A DNA stretch of 64,000 bases, taken from assembly GCF_008710275.1 (NCBI RefSeq), contig NZ_VYQE01000002.1, positions 545,522 through 609,521 on the forward strand. The letters run 5' to 3'. The position numbers were made by a program, and so were the translations under genes. This stretch comes from Histidinibacterium aquaticum (lineage in GTDB: Bacteria; Pseudomonadota; Alphaproteobacteria; Rhodobacterales; Rhodobacteraceae). The notes beneath the pieces are model-generated. The model was given only the letters and a program-made list of their open reading frames with translations. It had not been told where the DNA came from and did no database searches. Shown one piece after another: positions 9,021 to 19,700 of the stretch; positions within the stretch are counted from its first letter, which is position 1; every line of letters starts with the position of its first letter.

Positions 9021-9506
9021 TCAGGCGGCTTCGCGGTTGACGCCACCCTGCCCCAGCTTCGTGAGCAGCCCGTCGGCAGCGTATTCCTGGTCGAGGTTCG
9101 CCTGGAGCAGCGACGCGATCTCCTTGTCGAGGCCCAGCGTCGCGGCCCAGGCGATCATGGTGCCGTAGCGGGTGATCTCGTAGTGCTCCACCGCCTGGGC
9201 GGCGGCGATCATGCCGGCGTCGCGGGTGTCGCCCTCTTCGGCCTCTTCCATGATCTCCTTGCCCTCGTCGAGGATCCCCTGGATCGCCTCGCAGGTCACG
9301 CCGCGCGGCTTGAGGCCGAGGTGGCCGAAGATCGTCTCGAGGTTCTCGATCTGGGTCTCGGTTTCGTCGCGGTGATGCTCGAAGGCCTCCTTGAGGTCGG
9401 GAGACTCGGCCTTGCGGGCCATTTTCGGCATGGTCTTCAGAACCTGCTTCTCGGCATAGTAGATGTCGCGCAGGAAGTGCTTGAACAGGTCTTCAAGTGT
9501 CTTCAT
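9021..9506 (-). CDS. DUF892 / YciE-YciF ferritin-like protein
   Basis: 161 residues starting [20 protein letters not shown], the hallmark N-terminus of the DUF892 (YciF) family. The predicted four-helix bundle carries ferritin-like Glu and His residues, for example [14 protein letters not shown] and [13 protein letters not shown]. Family members are linked to general and osmotic stress, and the biochemical role is unsettled. Start 9506 fits the family. No clear ribosome site precedes it. It is a single gene, divergent from guaA. Confidence 0.85.
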   Translation of the reverse strand: MKTLEDLFKHFLRDIYYAEKQVLKTMPKMARKAESPDLKEAFEHHRDETETQIENLETIFGHLGLKPRGVTCEAIQGILDEGKEIMEEAEEGDTRDAGMIAAAQAVEHYEITRYGTMIAWAATLGLDKEIASLLQANLDQEYAADGLLTKLGQGGVNREAA

Positions 9507-9739
9507 CTGAGATGTCCCGGAGAGTGCCGCGCGCCCATCGCGCGGTCCTGCTGTCAAACCGCGCCGCGCCCCCGCAGTTCCCGTGGCGGGGCGCCTCTCG
9601 GCGACTAGCAGCGCATCGGGTTCCCTCGCCTGTCAGAACTCCGGCATCCATGCCGAATCCGGGGTCCGGCCATGCGCCCCCGTTGCCCTTGCCAGACTTG
9701 CCTTGTCGCCGCGTCGCAGCTAACCGCAGGGGCATGGAA

Positions 9740-11299
9740 ATGTCCCAGCACGACCGCCTCCTCATCGTCGATTTCGGCAGCCAGGTTACCCAGCTCATCG
9801 CGCGCCGCCTGCGCGAGCTGAACGTCTACTGCGAGATCCATCCCTTCCAGAACGTCACGCCCGGGCTGCTGGCGGATCTCGCCCCCAAGGCGGTGATCCT
9901 CTCCGGCGGGCCGGCCTCGGTCATCGACGAGGGCTCGCCGCGGCCCCCGCAAGAGGTCTTCGATCTCGGCGTGCCCGTGCTCGGCATCTGTTACGGCCAG
10001 CAGGTCATGATGCAGATGCTCGGCGGCCGTGTGGAACGCGGCGACGGGACGGCGGAGTTCGGCCGTGCCTACGTCGAGCGCAAGGGCGACAAGCACCCCG
10101 ACCTGCTCACCGGCTGGTTCCTCGACGGGCGCGAGCAGGTCTGGATGAGCCACGGCGACCATGTCGCCGAGCTGGCCCCCGGCTTCGAGGTGCTGGGCAC
10201 CTCGCCCGGCGCGCCCTTCGCCATCACGGGCGACCGCGAGCGCGACTTCTACGCGGTGCAGTTCCACCCCGAGGTGCACCACACCCCGAACGGCCGCACC
10301 CTGCTCGAGAACTTCGTCAAGCGCGCGGGCTTCGCCGGCGACTGGACCATGGCCGCCTACAAGGACGAGGCGATCCGCCTGATCCGCGAGCAGGTCGGCG
10401 ACGCCAAGGTGATCTGCGGCCTCTCCGGCGGCGTCGATTCCTCCGTCGCGGCGGTGCTGATCCACGAGGCCATCGGCGACCAGCTCACCTGCGTGTTCGT
10501 GGACCACGGGCTGCTGCGGCAGAACGAGGCCGAGGAGGTGGTCTCGATGTTCCGGGACAACTACAACATCCCGCTCATCCACGCCGACGAGAGCGACCTC
10601 TTCCTCGGCGAGCTCGAGGGCGTTTCGGACCCGGAGGCCAAGCGCAAGACCATCGGCCGTCTCTTCATCGACGTCTTCCAGAAGCACGCCGACCGGATCG
10701 AGGGCGCGGCCTTCCTCGCGCAGGGCACGCTCTATCCCGACGTGATCGAGAGCGTCAGCTTCTCCGGCGGCCCGTCCGTCACCATCAAGAGCCACCACAA
10801 CGTGGGCGGCCTGCCCGAGAAGATGGGCCTGAAGCTGGTGGAGCCGCTGCGCGAGCTCTTCAAGGACGAGGTGCGCGCGCTGGGCCAGGAGTTGGGCCTG
10901 CCGCAAAGCTTCATCGGCCGTCACCCCTTCCCCGGGCCCGGCCTCGCCATCCGCTGCCCCGGCGAGATCACCCGCGACAAGCTCGATATCCTGCGCAAGG
11001 CGGACTGGGTCTTCATCGACCAGATCCGCAAGCACAATCTCTACGACGAGATCTGGCAGGCCTTCGTGGCGATCCTGCCGGTCCGCACGGTCGGCGTCAT
11101 GGGCGACGGGCGCACCTACGACTACGCCTGTGCCCTGCGCGCGGTGACGAGCGTCGACGGAATGACGGCGGACTACTACCCGTTTTCCCACGACTTCCTC
11201 GGCGAGACCGCGACGCGGATCATCAACGAGGTGCGCGGGATCAACCGGGTGACCTACGACATCACCTCCAAGCCCCCCGGCACCATCGAGTGGGAATAG
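9740..11299 (+). CDS. guaA: GMP synthase (glutamine-hydrolysing)
   Basis: Amidates XMP to GMP using glutamine and ATP, the last step of guanine nucleotide synthesis. The class I glutamine amidotransferase domain comes first, with the nucleophile Cys84 in GICYGQQ and the His/Glu pair in VQFHPEV. The ATP pyrophosphatase P-loop [12 protein letters not shown] follows, then the dimerisation domain. 519 residues, standard length. Two in-frame ATGs are close together (9734 and 9740). AGGGG at 9728-9732 is best spaced for 9740. guaB, encoding the preceding enzyme, lies 25 kb away. Confidence 0.96.
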   Translation: MSQHDRLLIVDFGSQVTQLIARRLRELNVYCEIHPFQNVTPGLLADLAPKAVILSGGPASVIDEGSPRPPQEVFDLGVPVLGICYGQQVMMQMLGGRVERGDGTAEFGRAYVERKGDKHPDLLTGWFLDGREQVWMSHGDHVAELAPGFEVLGTSPGAPFAITGDRERDFYAVQFHPEVHHTPNGRTLLENFVKRAGFAGDWTMAAYKDEAIRLIREQVGDAKVICGLSGGVDSSVAAVLIHEAIGDQLTCVFVDHGLLRQNEAEEVVSMFRDNYNIPLIHADESDLFLGELEGVSDPEAKRKTIGRLFIDVFQKHADRIEGAAFLAQGTLYPDVIESVSFSGGPSVTIKSHHNVGGLPEKMGLKLVEPLRELFKDEVRALGQELGLPQSFIGRHPFPGPGLAIRCPGEITRDKLDILRKADWVFIDQIRKHNLYDEIWQAFVAILPVRTVGVMGDGRTYDYACALRAVTSVDGMTADYYPFSHDFLGETATRIINEVRGINRVTYDITSKPPGTIEWE

Positions 11300-11303
11300 G
11301 CCC

Positions 11304-11963
11304 GTGCGGGCGACCCGCCTGCTGCGTGCGCTGATCTGGCTCGGGCTGGGCTGTTTCCTCGTGGGCATGGTCGTGCCCGTCGCCTCGGCCTGGACCTCTC
11401 CCGACTGCCGGTCGATCGCACCGGAGGTGCCCTACGACCTCGCCGTGGTGCTCGCCGCCGGCGGCACGCGCGATCCGCTGCCCTCCGGAGAGAGCCGCGA
11501 GCGGATCGAGGCTGCCATCGCTCTCTACGACGCGGGCCATCTCCGGGCGATCCACATGACCGGCGACGGCGTCGCCGGGCCCGCCCATGCCGTCGCGGAC
11601 CAGATGGGCCGGCTCGCGATCGAAGAGGGCCTCCCGCAAGAGATCCTGACCGTCGAGCCGGCCTCCCGCTCCACCCTCGAGAACGCCCTTTTCTCCGCCG
11701 ACCGCGTCGAGGAGGCCGATCGCGTGATCCTCGTGACCACCGGCTATCACCTCTGGCGGGGTGCGATGAGCCTGGCCTGGGCCGGCACGCCTCCAGATGC
11801 CCTGTGCCATCCGAACCGCATGGGCGTCGCGACCTCGGTCACCGCCGCCGCAGAGGTTGCGGCACTGGAATCCATCAAGCTCTGGGCCAACCTCGCCCGC
11901 GCAGGCCTCTGGTCGCTGATGCAGGGCGTCGGGCTCACGCCGCCGGAGAACATGCTCCGGTGA
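11304..11963 (+). CDS. YdcF family (DUF218) protein
   Basis: 219 residues starting at GTG, four bases after the guaA stop, so probably cotranscribed with it. An N-terminal hydrophobic segment (about residues 7-27) anchors or exports the protein. The DUF218 fold follows, with the segments DLAVVLAAGG, SRSTLENALFSA and VTTGYHLWRG, the last matching the conserved YHxxR region. Some relatives act in envelope or vancomycin-sensitivity phenotypes. The molecular activity of this family is unclear. Confidence 0.8.
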   Translation: MRATRLLRALIWLGLGCFLVGMVVPVASAWTSPDCRSIAPEVPYDLAVVLAAGGTRDPLPSGESRERIEAAIALYDAGHLRAIHMTGDGVAGPAHAVADQMGRLAIEEGLPQEILTVEPASRSTLENALFSADRVEEADRVILVTTGYHLWRGAMSLAWAGTPPDALCHPNRMGVATSVTAAAEVAALESIKLWANLARAGLWSLMQGVGLTPPENMLR

Positions 11964-12067
11964 CCGAGCCCTTCCGGGCCGCCCCCACGGCGACCCGGAT
12001 CGGGGCCCCTCGGGCTTGCGGAGCCTGCCGGGATGCGGCAGAGGATTTCCCGACTGACGAGGATCCC

Positions 12068-12970
12068 ATGCAACCCGTCCCACATGCCCCGCCGCGCGAC
12101 AGCGGCGCCGAGACCCTGCGCGCGAGCCTCTGGATGCTGGGGGCGGTCGTCTCCTTCACCTCCATGGCGCTCGCCGGACGGGCGGTGAGCCTCGAACTCG
12201 ACACCTTCGAGATCATGACCTGGCGGTCCCTGACCGGCATCGTCATCGTGCTGGCCGTGGGCACCATGGCGGGAACCCTGCGGCAGGTGAGCACCGAGCG
12301 GCTCGGCCTGCACACGATCCGCAACATGGCGCATTTCACCGGGCAGAACCTCTGGTTCTACGCCATCGCGACGATCCCGCTCGCCCAGGTCTTCGCGCTG
12401 GAGTTCACTTCGCCAATCTGGGCCCTGCTGCTCGCGCCGCTGATCCTGTCCGAGCCGATCACCCGCCGCGCGGCCATCGTCGCGGCAATCGGCTTTGCGG
12501 GCATCCTCGTTGTCGCGCGTCCCTCGCCCGAGACGCTCTCGCCGGGACTGGTCGCCGCCGCCGGCGCGGCGCTGGGCTTCGGCCTGACAGCGGTGCTGAC
12601 GCGCCGCCTCACCCGCAGCGACAGCATCACCTCGATCCTCTTCTGGCTCACGGTGATGCAGGCGGTCTTCGGACTGGTCTGCGCGGGCATCGACGGCGAC
12701 ATCGCCCTGCCCTCCGCCGAGGCCCTGCCCTTCGTCATCGTCGTGGGCTGTGCCGGGCTCGCCGCGCACTTCTGCCTGACCACGGCGCTCTCGCTCGCGC
12801 CCGCCAGCATCGTGATGCCCATCGACTTCCTGCGGCTGCCGCTGATCACGCTGCTCGGCATGGCGCTCTACGCCGAGATCTTCGACCCCTGGGTGCTGCT
12901 CGGCGGCGCGCTGATCTTCGCGGCGAACTACGTGAACATCGTTCTCGCCAGACGCGATGCCAAAATGTGA
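12068..12970 (+). CDS. DMT-superfamily (EamA) transporter
   Basis: 300-residue inner-membrane protein with about ten hydrophobic helices arranged as two EamA repeats (about 15-145 and 160-295). It is a drug/metabolite exporter type and the substrate cannot be read from sequence. Start ATG 12068 has GAGGAT upstream. Longer in-frame starts would overlap the 3' end of the YdcF gene. A second, different DMT exporter is encoded at 15617. Confidence 0.85.
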   Translation: MQPVPHAPPRDSGAETLRASLWMLGAVVSFTSMALAGRAVSLELDTFEIMTWRSLTGIVIVLAVGTMAGTLRQVSTERLGLHTIRNMAHFTGQNLWFYAIATIPLAQVFALEFTSPIWALLLAPLILSEPITRRAAIVAAIGFAGILVVARPSPETLSPGLVAAAGAALGFGLTAVLTRRLTRSDSITSILFWLTVMQAVFGLVCAGIDGDIALPSAEALPFVIVVGCAGLAAHFCLTTALSLAPASIVMPIDFLRLPLITLLGMALYAEIFDPWVLLGGALIFAANYVNIVLARRDAKM

Positions 12971-13018
12971 CGGCCTCGAGAGCGTCACGAATCTGTGACG
13001 CCCCGTCATTTATTGACG
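12968..13018. promoter_or_regulatory. Cluster of five TGACG/CGTCA half-sites upstream of the FadL-type gene
   Basis: Half-sites lie at 12968-12972 (TGACG), 12983-12987 (CGTCA), 12996-13000 (TGACG), 13004-13008 (CGTCA) and 13014-13018 (TGACG). They alternate in orientation. Two adjacent pairs make clear inverted repeats, CGTCAC-N6-GTGACG and CGTCA-N5-TGACG. The cluster begins at the end of the DMT gene and ends 70 bp before the porin start, which suggests a multi-site operator. Confidence 0.5.
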
Positions 13019-13087
13019 CACAACCCCCCGCTGCCAAAACGTTCGGCAGGGATTGGCCCTCTCCGTTCCAATCTAGGGAAGAGATAC

Positions 13088-14257
13088 ATGCAAAAACACC
13101 TGACGGCCGCAGCGGCGCTGCTGGTCACCACCACCGCCGCGCAGGCCGGCGGGATCGACCGCGGCCGGACCGACTACGGCGTCCTGTTCGAGCCCGGCAA
13201 CTACATCCAGCTCGGCGCGACCCTCGTGCAGCCCGACGTCTCCGGCGACTATCCGGCGGCCTTCGGCGGCGGCTCGACCGGCGACATGTCCGACGACTAC
13301 GTCACGCCCAGCTTCGCCCTGAAGATGCAGCTGAACGACCGTCTCGGCCTCGGCCTCTTTGCCGGCCGCCCCTTCGGCGCCGACGCGACCTACTCGCAGG
13401 GTCTCTACACCGGCCTCAACGCCGAGTGGGACAGCGAGGGCATGACCGCCGTGCTGAAGTACGACGTGAACCCCAACTTCTCGGTCTACGGCGGCGCGCG
13501 CTACGTGACCTCCACCGCCGAGATCGCGATCCCCGACGCGCTGATCCGCGGCGGCTTCCAGGCGGCGGCGCAGGCCGGTAACGCCCAGGCCGGTGCGATC
13601 GCCACGCTCTCGCCCGCGGGCGCCCTCGCCTACACCGCCGAGACCGACAACGACGGCGCCACTAGCTTCGTCGGCGGCGTGGCCTACCAGCGCCCCGAGA
13701 TCGCGCTACGCGTCTCGCTGACCTACGAGCAGGGCTACACCCACGAGTTCGACACCGTCGAGAACCTCGCGGGCGTGCCGACGGTCGGCCCCGGCTTCGA
13801 GTCCACCACCGAGATCGAGATGCCCGACACCTGGACGCTCGACTTCCAGACCGGTGTCGCTCCCGGCACCCTCGTCTTCGGCTCGGTCCGCTACGCCGAA
13901 TGGGATGTCTGGGAAGTCCGTCCGACCGGCTACGACGCGGTCTTCAACGACAACATCACCGACTTCGACACCGCCGTGACAACCTACCAGGTCGGCGTCG
14001 GCCGCCAGATCACCGAGAACTTCTCGGGCTTCGTGCGCGCGACCTACGAGGCCTCCGACGGCAACGAGGCCAGCCGCCTCGCGCCCACGGATGGCACCAA
14101 GGGCATCGGCATCGGCGGCACCTACGCCATGGACAACTCCGAAGTGACCGTCGGCATCGAGTACCAGCAGCTCGGTGACGCGACCACCGCGGACGGCACC
14201 GAGTTCGAGGACAACAGCGCCCTCGGCGTCGGCATCACCTTCGGCCACTCCTTCTGA
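13088..14257 (+). CDS. FadL/OmpP1-family outer membrane protein
   Basis: 389 residues with a Sec signal peptide (MQKHLTAAAALLVTTTAAQA), followed by alternating beta-strand sequence and a C-terminal Phe (FGHSF), the usual signal for barrel assembly. The pattern resembles the OmpP1/FadL/TodX long-chain fatty acid or aromatic transporter family, which forms 14-stranded barrels. The substrate is not determined. ATG 13088 is preceded by GGGAAGAG. A strong terminator follows, and a cluster of repeated half-sites precedes the gene, so expression is probably controlled. Confidence 0.8.
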   Translation: MQKHLTAAAALLVTTTAAQAGGIDRGRTDYGVLFEPGNYIQLGATLVQPDVSGDYPAAFGGGSTGDMSDDYVTPSFALKMQLNDRLGLGLFAGRPFGADATYSQGLYTGLNAEWDSEGMTAVLKYDVNPNFSVYGGARYVTSTAEIAIPDALIRGGFQAAAQAGNAQAGAIATLSPAGALAYTAETDNDGATSFVGGVAYQRPEIALRVSLTYEQGYTHEFDTVENLAGVPTVGPGFESTTEIEMPDTWTLDFQTGVAPGTLVFGSVRYAEWDVWEVRPTGYDAVFNDNITDFDTAVTTYQVGVGRQITENFSGFVRATYEASDGNEASRLAPTDGTKGIGIGGTYAMDNSEVTVGIEYQQLGDATTADGTEFEDNSALGVGITFGHSF

Positions 14258-14277
14258 GCGGTCCCGTCCGAACCTGG

Positions 14278-14312
14278 GGCGGCGCGGGGCTGACCACCCG
14301 CGCCGCCTTTTT
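14278..14312 (+). terminator. Strong intrinsic terminator after the FadL-type gene
   Basis: An 11-bp perfect GC stem (14278-14288 with 14297-14307) with an 8-nt loop is followed by five Ts. Confidence 0.9.
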
Positions 14313-14324
14313 CGTGCCCGGCCC

Positions 14325-15494
14325 TCAGGGGGTCATCACGCACTTGATGCAGTCGTCCGTCTTGTCGCGGAAGGTCTTGTACATGTCCGGCGCGTCCTCG
14401 AGCGTCCCGCGATGGGTGATGAGGAAGCTCGGATCGATCTGACCCTCCTCGATCCGGCGCAACAGGTCGGGGATGTGCTTGAGAACGTGCGTCTGCCCCA
14501 TCTTGAAGCTCAGCGCCTTGCCGAAGGCCGCGCCGATCGGAAACTTGTCCACCATCCCGGCGTAGACGCCCGCGAGCGATACCGTCCCCGCCTTGCGGGT
14601 GCAGAGGATCGCCTCGCGCAGGGCATGCGGACGGTCGGTCTCCTGGAAGGTCACGGTCTTGGCCTTGTCGTAGACCGTGTCGAGCACGCCCGCGCCGTGC
14701 GCCTCGAGCCCCACCGCGTCGATCACGCATTCCGGGAGACGCTCGTTCGTCTTCTCCATGAGCGCCTCGTAGGGCTTCTGCTCGGAGGAATTGATCGCGA
14801 CGGCCCCCGCCTGTTCGGCCAGGCGCAGCCGCTCGGGGACCGTATCGATGGCATAGACCGTCTCGGCCCCCAGCAGCAGCGCGCTCTTGATCGCGAAGAG
14901 CCCGACGGGCCCCGCGCCCCAGACCGCCACGGTCGAGCCCTCGGTCACGTCGGCATTGAGCGCCGCCTGCCAGCCGGTCGGGAAGATGTCGGTGAGGAAG
15001 AGCAGCGAGTCGTCGGAGATATGCGAGGGCACCTTCAGGTGACCGGTATCGGCGAAGGGCACGCGCACGTATTCCGCCTGACCGCCATCGTAGCCGCCGA
15101 AGAGATGCGAGTACCCGAAGAGCCCCGCCCCGGCCTGGCCGTAGAGCTTCTCGAGCTTCTCGCCGTCGGGGTTGGAGTTGTCGCACATCGAGAAGAGCTG
15201 CCGCTCGCAGAAGTGGCAGCGCCCGCAGGTGACGTTGAAGGGAATGACCACCCGGTCGCCGACCGAGAGCCCCTTGACCTCCGGACCGGTCTCGACGATC
15301 TCGCCCATGAACTCGTGGCCGATCACGTCGCCGGTCTTCATCTCCGGCATGAAGCCGTCGTAGATGTGCAGGTCCGATCCGCAGATTGCGGTCGAGCTGA
15401 CCTTCAGGATCGCGTCCCGGGGATGCTGGATCGTCGGGTCGGGCACGGTGTCGACCCGCATGTCTCCGGTGCCGTGGTAGGTGACTGCGCGCAT
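14325..15494 (-). CDS. Zinc-dependent alcohol dehydrogenase (formaldehyde-dehydrogenase-like)
   Basis: 389-residue medium-chain dehydrogenase. It keeps the catalytic zinc ligands (Cys in ICGSDLH, GHEFMGEIVE) and the structural zinc motif CGRCHFCERQLFSMC. The nucleotide-binding motif GAGPVGLFAIKSA is intact. The insertion after the zinc lobe and the GYDGGQAEYVRVP stretch resemble the glutathione-independent formaldehyde dehydrogenase / threonine-dehydrogenase-like branch. The true substrate is uncertain. ATG 15494 was chosen because the family starts MRAVTYHG. It converges on the FadL gene. Confidence 0.8.
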   Translation of the reverse strand: MRAVTYHGTGDMRVDTVPDPTIQHPRDAILKVSSTAICGSDLHIYDGFMPEMKTGDVIGHEFMGEIVETGPEVKGLSVGDRVVIPFNVTCGRCHFCERQLFSMCDNSNPDGEKLEKLYGQAGAGLFGYSHLFGGYDGGQAEYVRVPFADTGHLKVPSHISDDSLLFLTDIFPTGWQAALNADVTEGSTVAVWGAGPVGLFAIKSALLLGAETVYAIDTVPERLRLAEQAGAVAINSSEQKPYEALMEKTNERLPECVIDAVGLEAHGAGVLDTVYDKAKTVTFQETDRPHALREAILCTRKAGTVSLAGVYAGMVDKFPIGAAFGKALSFKMGQTHVLKHIPDLLRRIEEGQIDPSFLITHRGTLEDAPDMYKTFRDKTDDCIKCVMTP

Positions 15495-15616
15495 TGGCGG
15501 AACTCCAGACTGGGCCCCGTCCCTCCCGTGCAAAAGCTCTCCCGGATGGGGATGTTCCGCCGCTTGCCGCAAGTTCCGGATTGCCGCCGCGGGACCCGCC
15601 GCGCCAGATGGCGCCC

Positions 15617-16552
15617 ATGACACAAGCCTCCCTCTCCCCGCGCGCCTGGGCCGAGCTTCTGCTCCTCGCCCTGATCTGGGGCGCCTCGTTCCTCTCGATC
15701 CGCGTGGCGCTCTACGAGATCGGGCCGCTCTGGGTCGTGGCCTGGCGGACCGGCCTCGCGGCGCTGCTGCTCTGGGGCCTGGCGTTCGCCCGCGGCTGGT
15801 CGCTGCCCCGGGACCGCGGGACCTGGGCCGCTCTCGCCGTCATGGGGGCGCTCAACAACGCCCTGCCCTTCACGCTCATGGCCTGGGGGCAGCAGCACAT
15901 CACCACGGGCCTCACCTCGATCCTGAACGCGGGCACGGCCGTCTGGGGCGTATTGCTCGCAGCGCTCGTCCTCGCCGACGAGCGTCTGACCCCGCGCCGC
16001 GCGGCCGGCGTCGGCCTGGGCTTCGCCGGGGTCGCCACGGCGATCGGTCCGGGCGAGTTGCGCAGCCTCGACCTCACCTCGCTGGCGCAGCTCGCGGTGG
16101 TGGCGGGCACGCTCTCCTACGCGCTGGCCTCGGTCTGGGCGCGGGTCCGGTTCAAGGGTCTCGCCCCTCCGGTCGCCGCCCTCGGGATGGTCACCGCCTC
16201 GGCGCTGATGATGTTGCCGACGGCCTGGATCGTCGAGGGGTCGCCGCGTCTCGCGCTCTCGGCGCAAGCCTGGGCCGCGATCCTCTGGTTCGCCGGTGCC
16301 GGCACCGCCCTGGCCTACCTGCTCTACTACCGGGTGCTCGCCATGGCGGGCAGCGGCAACACCATGCTGGTGACGCTCCTGATCCCGCCGGTGGCGATCA
16401 CCCTGGGCTGGGCCGTCCTTGGCGAGGATCTCTCGCCCCGCGCCCTCATGGGCTTCGCCCTGCTGGCGGCGGGTCTTCTCCTGCTGAACCGCCGCCCCGC
16501 CCGGAAGGCCCACCCGAGGGCGACAGCCACCCCCTTCTCTTCTGGGAGATAA
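15617..16552 (+). CDS. DMT-superfamily (EamA) transporter, stop codon supplied by repeat copy B
   Basis: 311-residue integral membrane protein with two EamA halves, for example LLLLALIWGASFLSIRVAL at the N-terminus. It is probably an exporter, substrate unknown. ATG 15617 was chosen, and ATG 15608 is an equally possible start. No strong ribosome site is visible. The last few codons (SSGR and the stop) are written in the conserved left edge of the dispersed hairpin element, so the element has provided the stop codon and may have trimmed the original C-terminus. Convergent with mfd. Confidence 0.82.
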   Translation: MTQASLSPRAWAELLLLALIWGASFLSIRVALYEIGPLWVVAWRTGLAALLLWGLAFARGWSLPRDRGTWAALAVMGALNNALPFTLMAWGQQHITTGLTSILNAGTAVWGVLLAALVLADERLTPRRAAGVGLGFAGVATAIGPGELRSLDLTSLAQLAVVAGTLSYALASVWARVRFKGLAPPVAALGMVTASALMMLPTAWIVEGSPRLALSAQAWAAILWFAGAGTALAYLLYYRVLAMAGSGNTMLVTLLIPPVAITLGWAVLGEDLSPRALMGFALLAAGLLLLNRRPARKAHPRATATPFSSGR

Positions 16553-16662
16553 ATATCCCGGGGAGTCCGCGGCGCAGCCGCGGACGGGGCGGAGCCCCGA
16601 AGCCGACCTGACCCGCCGGAGGCGGGACAGGGCAGATCCAGCGCGGCCCCGGAGGGGGCCGC
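16539..16662 (+). repeat. Four-hairpin dispersed intergenic element, copy B
   Basis: Same architecture as copies A and C. It begins CTTCTGGGAGATAAATATCC. Stem 1 pairs 16565-16573 with 16577-16585. Stem 2 pairs 16586-16590 with 16594-16598 around GGA. Stem 3 pairs 16607-16617 with 16621-16631 and has an A-A mismatch exactly where copies A and C have T-T. Stem 4 pairs 16643-16650 with 16655-16662. Its left end overlaps the coding end of the DMT transporter gene. Confidence 0.85.
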
Positions 16663-16750
16663 CCAATATGATTAACAATGCGCAGGAGTTTCAGGATTAC
16701 CCTGCAGCGCCAGTCACTTACCTGCGTGACCAACCGTGGTCACCGTGGCG

Positions 16751-19700
16751 TCAGGCCGCCTTCTTCGGCTTTTCCACCTTCTCCGCCAGGTCCCGGGCGA
16801 TGGCGAAGGCGCCGCGGATCTTGTCGGCGTCGTTCTTCCAGTCGCGGCGGACGACGATCTTGTTGTCCTTCACCTTGGCGAGCCCCTTCTGGTGCTCGAT
16901 GAAGTCCACGAGCCCCTGGGGCGAGGCGAACTTGTCGTTGTGGAACCGGATGGTCGCGCCGCGCGGCCCGCCGTCGAGATGGCTGATCCCGGCACGCTTG
17001 CACATGGCCTTGATGCGGACCACGAGCATCAGCGTGTTGACCTCCTTCGGCAACTCCCCGAACCGGTCGATCAGTTCGGCCGCGAAGCCCTCGAGCTCCA
17101 CTTTCGTCGTCAGATCCGACAGCCGCCGGTAGAGCCCCAGCCGCACGTCGAGGTCCGGCACGTAGTCCTCGGGGATCAGCACCGGCACGCCGAGGTTGAT
17201 CTGCGGCGCCCACTGCCCGTCGTCCGAGATCCCCTCGGCCTCGCCCGACTTGATCTTGCCGATCTGCTCCTCAAGCATCGACTGGTAGAGTTCGTAACCC
17301 ACCTCGCGCATCTGGCCCGACTGCTCGTCGCCCAGCAGGTTGCCCGCCCCGCGGATGTCGAGGTCCTGGCTCGCAAGCGTGAACCCGGCGCCCAGCGTGT
17401 CGAGAGAGCTCAGCACCCGCAGCCGCTTCTGCGCCTGCTCGGTGAGCTTCGCCCGCGGCTTCGTCATCATGTAGGCGTAGGCGCGCGTCTTGGAGCGCCC
17501 GACCCGGCCGCGGATCTGGTAGAGCTGGGCGAGGCCGAACATGTCGGGACGCCAGACGATCATCGTGTTCGCCGTGGGGATGTCGAGCCCGCTCTCCACG
17601 ATGGTCGTCGCCAGCAGCACATCGTACTTGCCGTCGTAGAAGGCGTTCATCCGGTCGTCGAGTTCGCCCGCCGCCATCGAGCCATGGGCGGTGACGTAGC
17701 TGACCTCCGGCACCTGCTCCTTCAGGAACTCCTCCATCTCGGCCATGTCCGAGATCCGCGGCACCACGAGGAAGCTCTGCCCGCCGCGGTAGCGTTCGCG
17801 CAGCAGCGCCTCTCGGGCGGTGATCGCGTCGAACTCGCTGACGTAGGTCCGGATCGCGAGCCGGTCGACCGGCGGCGTGCCGATAATTGAAAGCTCCCGC
17901 ACGCCCGACAGGCTGAGCTGCAGCGTCCGCGGGATCGGCGTCGCGGTGAGGGTGAGGACGTGGACGTCGGTCCGCAGCTGCTTCAGCCGCTCCTTGTGCG
18001 TCACGCCGAAGCGCTGCTCCTCGTCGATGATGAGCAGGCCGAGGTTGCGGAAGCGGACGCCCTTGGCCAGCAGCGCGTGGGTCCCCACGACGATGTCGAC
18101 GTCCCCCGAGGCCATGCCGGCCTTGGTCTCCGCCGCCTGCTTCTGGCCGACGAAGCGCGAGAGCGCGCGGACCTTGATCGGAAAGCCTCGGAAGCGCTCC
18201 TGGAAGCTCTGGGCGTGCTGCCGGGCAAGCAGCGTGGTGGGCGCGATCAGGGCGACCTGAACGCCGGACATGGCCGCGACGAAGGCCGCGCGCATGGCGA
18301 CCTCGGTCTTGCCGAAGCCCACGTCGCCGCAGATCAGCCGGTCCATCGGGGTACCGGCCTCCATGTCCTCGAGCACCTGCTCGATCGCGGAGAGCTGGTC
18401 GTCGGTCTCCGAATATGGGAAGCGCGCGAGGAACTGGTCCCACATGCCCTCGGGCGGCGTCAGAACCGGCGCGGTTCTGAGCGCCCGTTCGGCCGCCACG
18501 CGGATCAGCCGCTCGGCCATCTCGCGGATGCGTTCCTTGAGGCGGGCCTTCTTGGCCTGCCAGGCGCCGCCGCCCAGCCGGTCGAGCAGACCCTCCTCGT
18601 GGCCGAACTTCGACAGCAGCTCGATGTTCTCGACCGGCAGGTAGAGCTTCGAGCCCTCCGCGTATTCCAGCAGCAAGCACTCGTGCGCCGCGCCGGCCGC
18701 GGTCACGACCTCCAGACCGAGGTATCGGCCCACGCCGTGGTCGACGTGAACCACGAGATCGCCCGGGGTCAGGCTCTGGTGCTCGGTCAGGAAGTTCTCG
18801 GCACGCCGCTTCTTCTTCGGCGCGCGGATCAGCCGGTCGCCCAGCACGTCCTGCTCGGAGATAACGGTGATCTTGCCGTCGCCGAGCGGCCCCTCGAAGC
18901 CGGATTCCAGGGCCCAGACAGCCAGATGCAGGCCGCTCTTGCCAACCCGCGTGAAGTCCGTGACGGGAATGGTCTCGGCCAGACCCTCGTCCTCGATGAG
19001 GCCGGAAAGGCGTTCGCGCGCCCCTTCGGAATACGAGGCGACGACGACCGGACCTTCTTCGAGCTTTGCGCGAAGATGATCGGCCAGGGCCCCGAAAAGG
19101 CTGATGCTTTCCTGCTGCCGCTCGGGAACGAAGTCGCGCCCCGCGCGGCCGCCCGCGTCGATGATGCCGGGGCCGGAGGCGCGCGGCAGGGGCGAGAACT
19201 GGAGCACGCGCCGATCGGAGATCGCCTCGGCCCAGGCCGCCTCGTCGAGGTAGAGCGTCTTCGGTGGCGCGGGCTTGTACACAGTGTCGTGCCGCGACTT
19301 CTCGTTCATCGCGATCCGGCGCGTCTCGTAGGCGTCGTCGATCAGCGTCCAGCGGCTGTCGCGCGCCGCGGCCGACTGGTCGTCCAGCGTGACCGAGGCG
19401 CCGGGAAGGTAGTCGAAGAGCGTCTCAAGCGTCTCGTGGAAGAAGCCCAGCCAGTGCTCCGCCCCCTGGTGTTTCCGTCCGGCGCTGACCGCCTCGTAGA
19501 GCGGGTCGTCGGTGCCCGCCGCGCCGAACTCCAGCCGGTAGTTCTGGCGGAAACGGGTGATCGCGGCGTCGTCGAGGATGACCTCGGAGACCGGTGCAAG
19601 CTCGACGGTGCTCAGCTTCTCCGTCGTGCGCTGGGTGACCGGGTCGAACCGGCGGGCGCCATCGAGGACATCGCCGAAAAGATCGAGCCGCACCGGCCCG

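Noticed and set aside
9507-9739. Purine riboswitch or leader RNA before guaA
   Set aside because: No aptamer-like conserved core could be seen in the gap.
16668-17132. Open frame starting in the gap after repeat B and running antisense into mfd
   Set aside because: Most of it lies opposite mfd, no ribosome site precedes it, and the composition outside the overlap is too short to judge.
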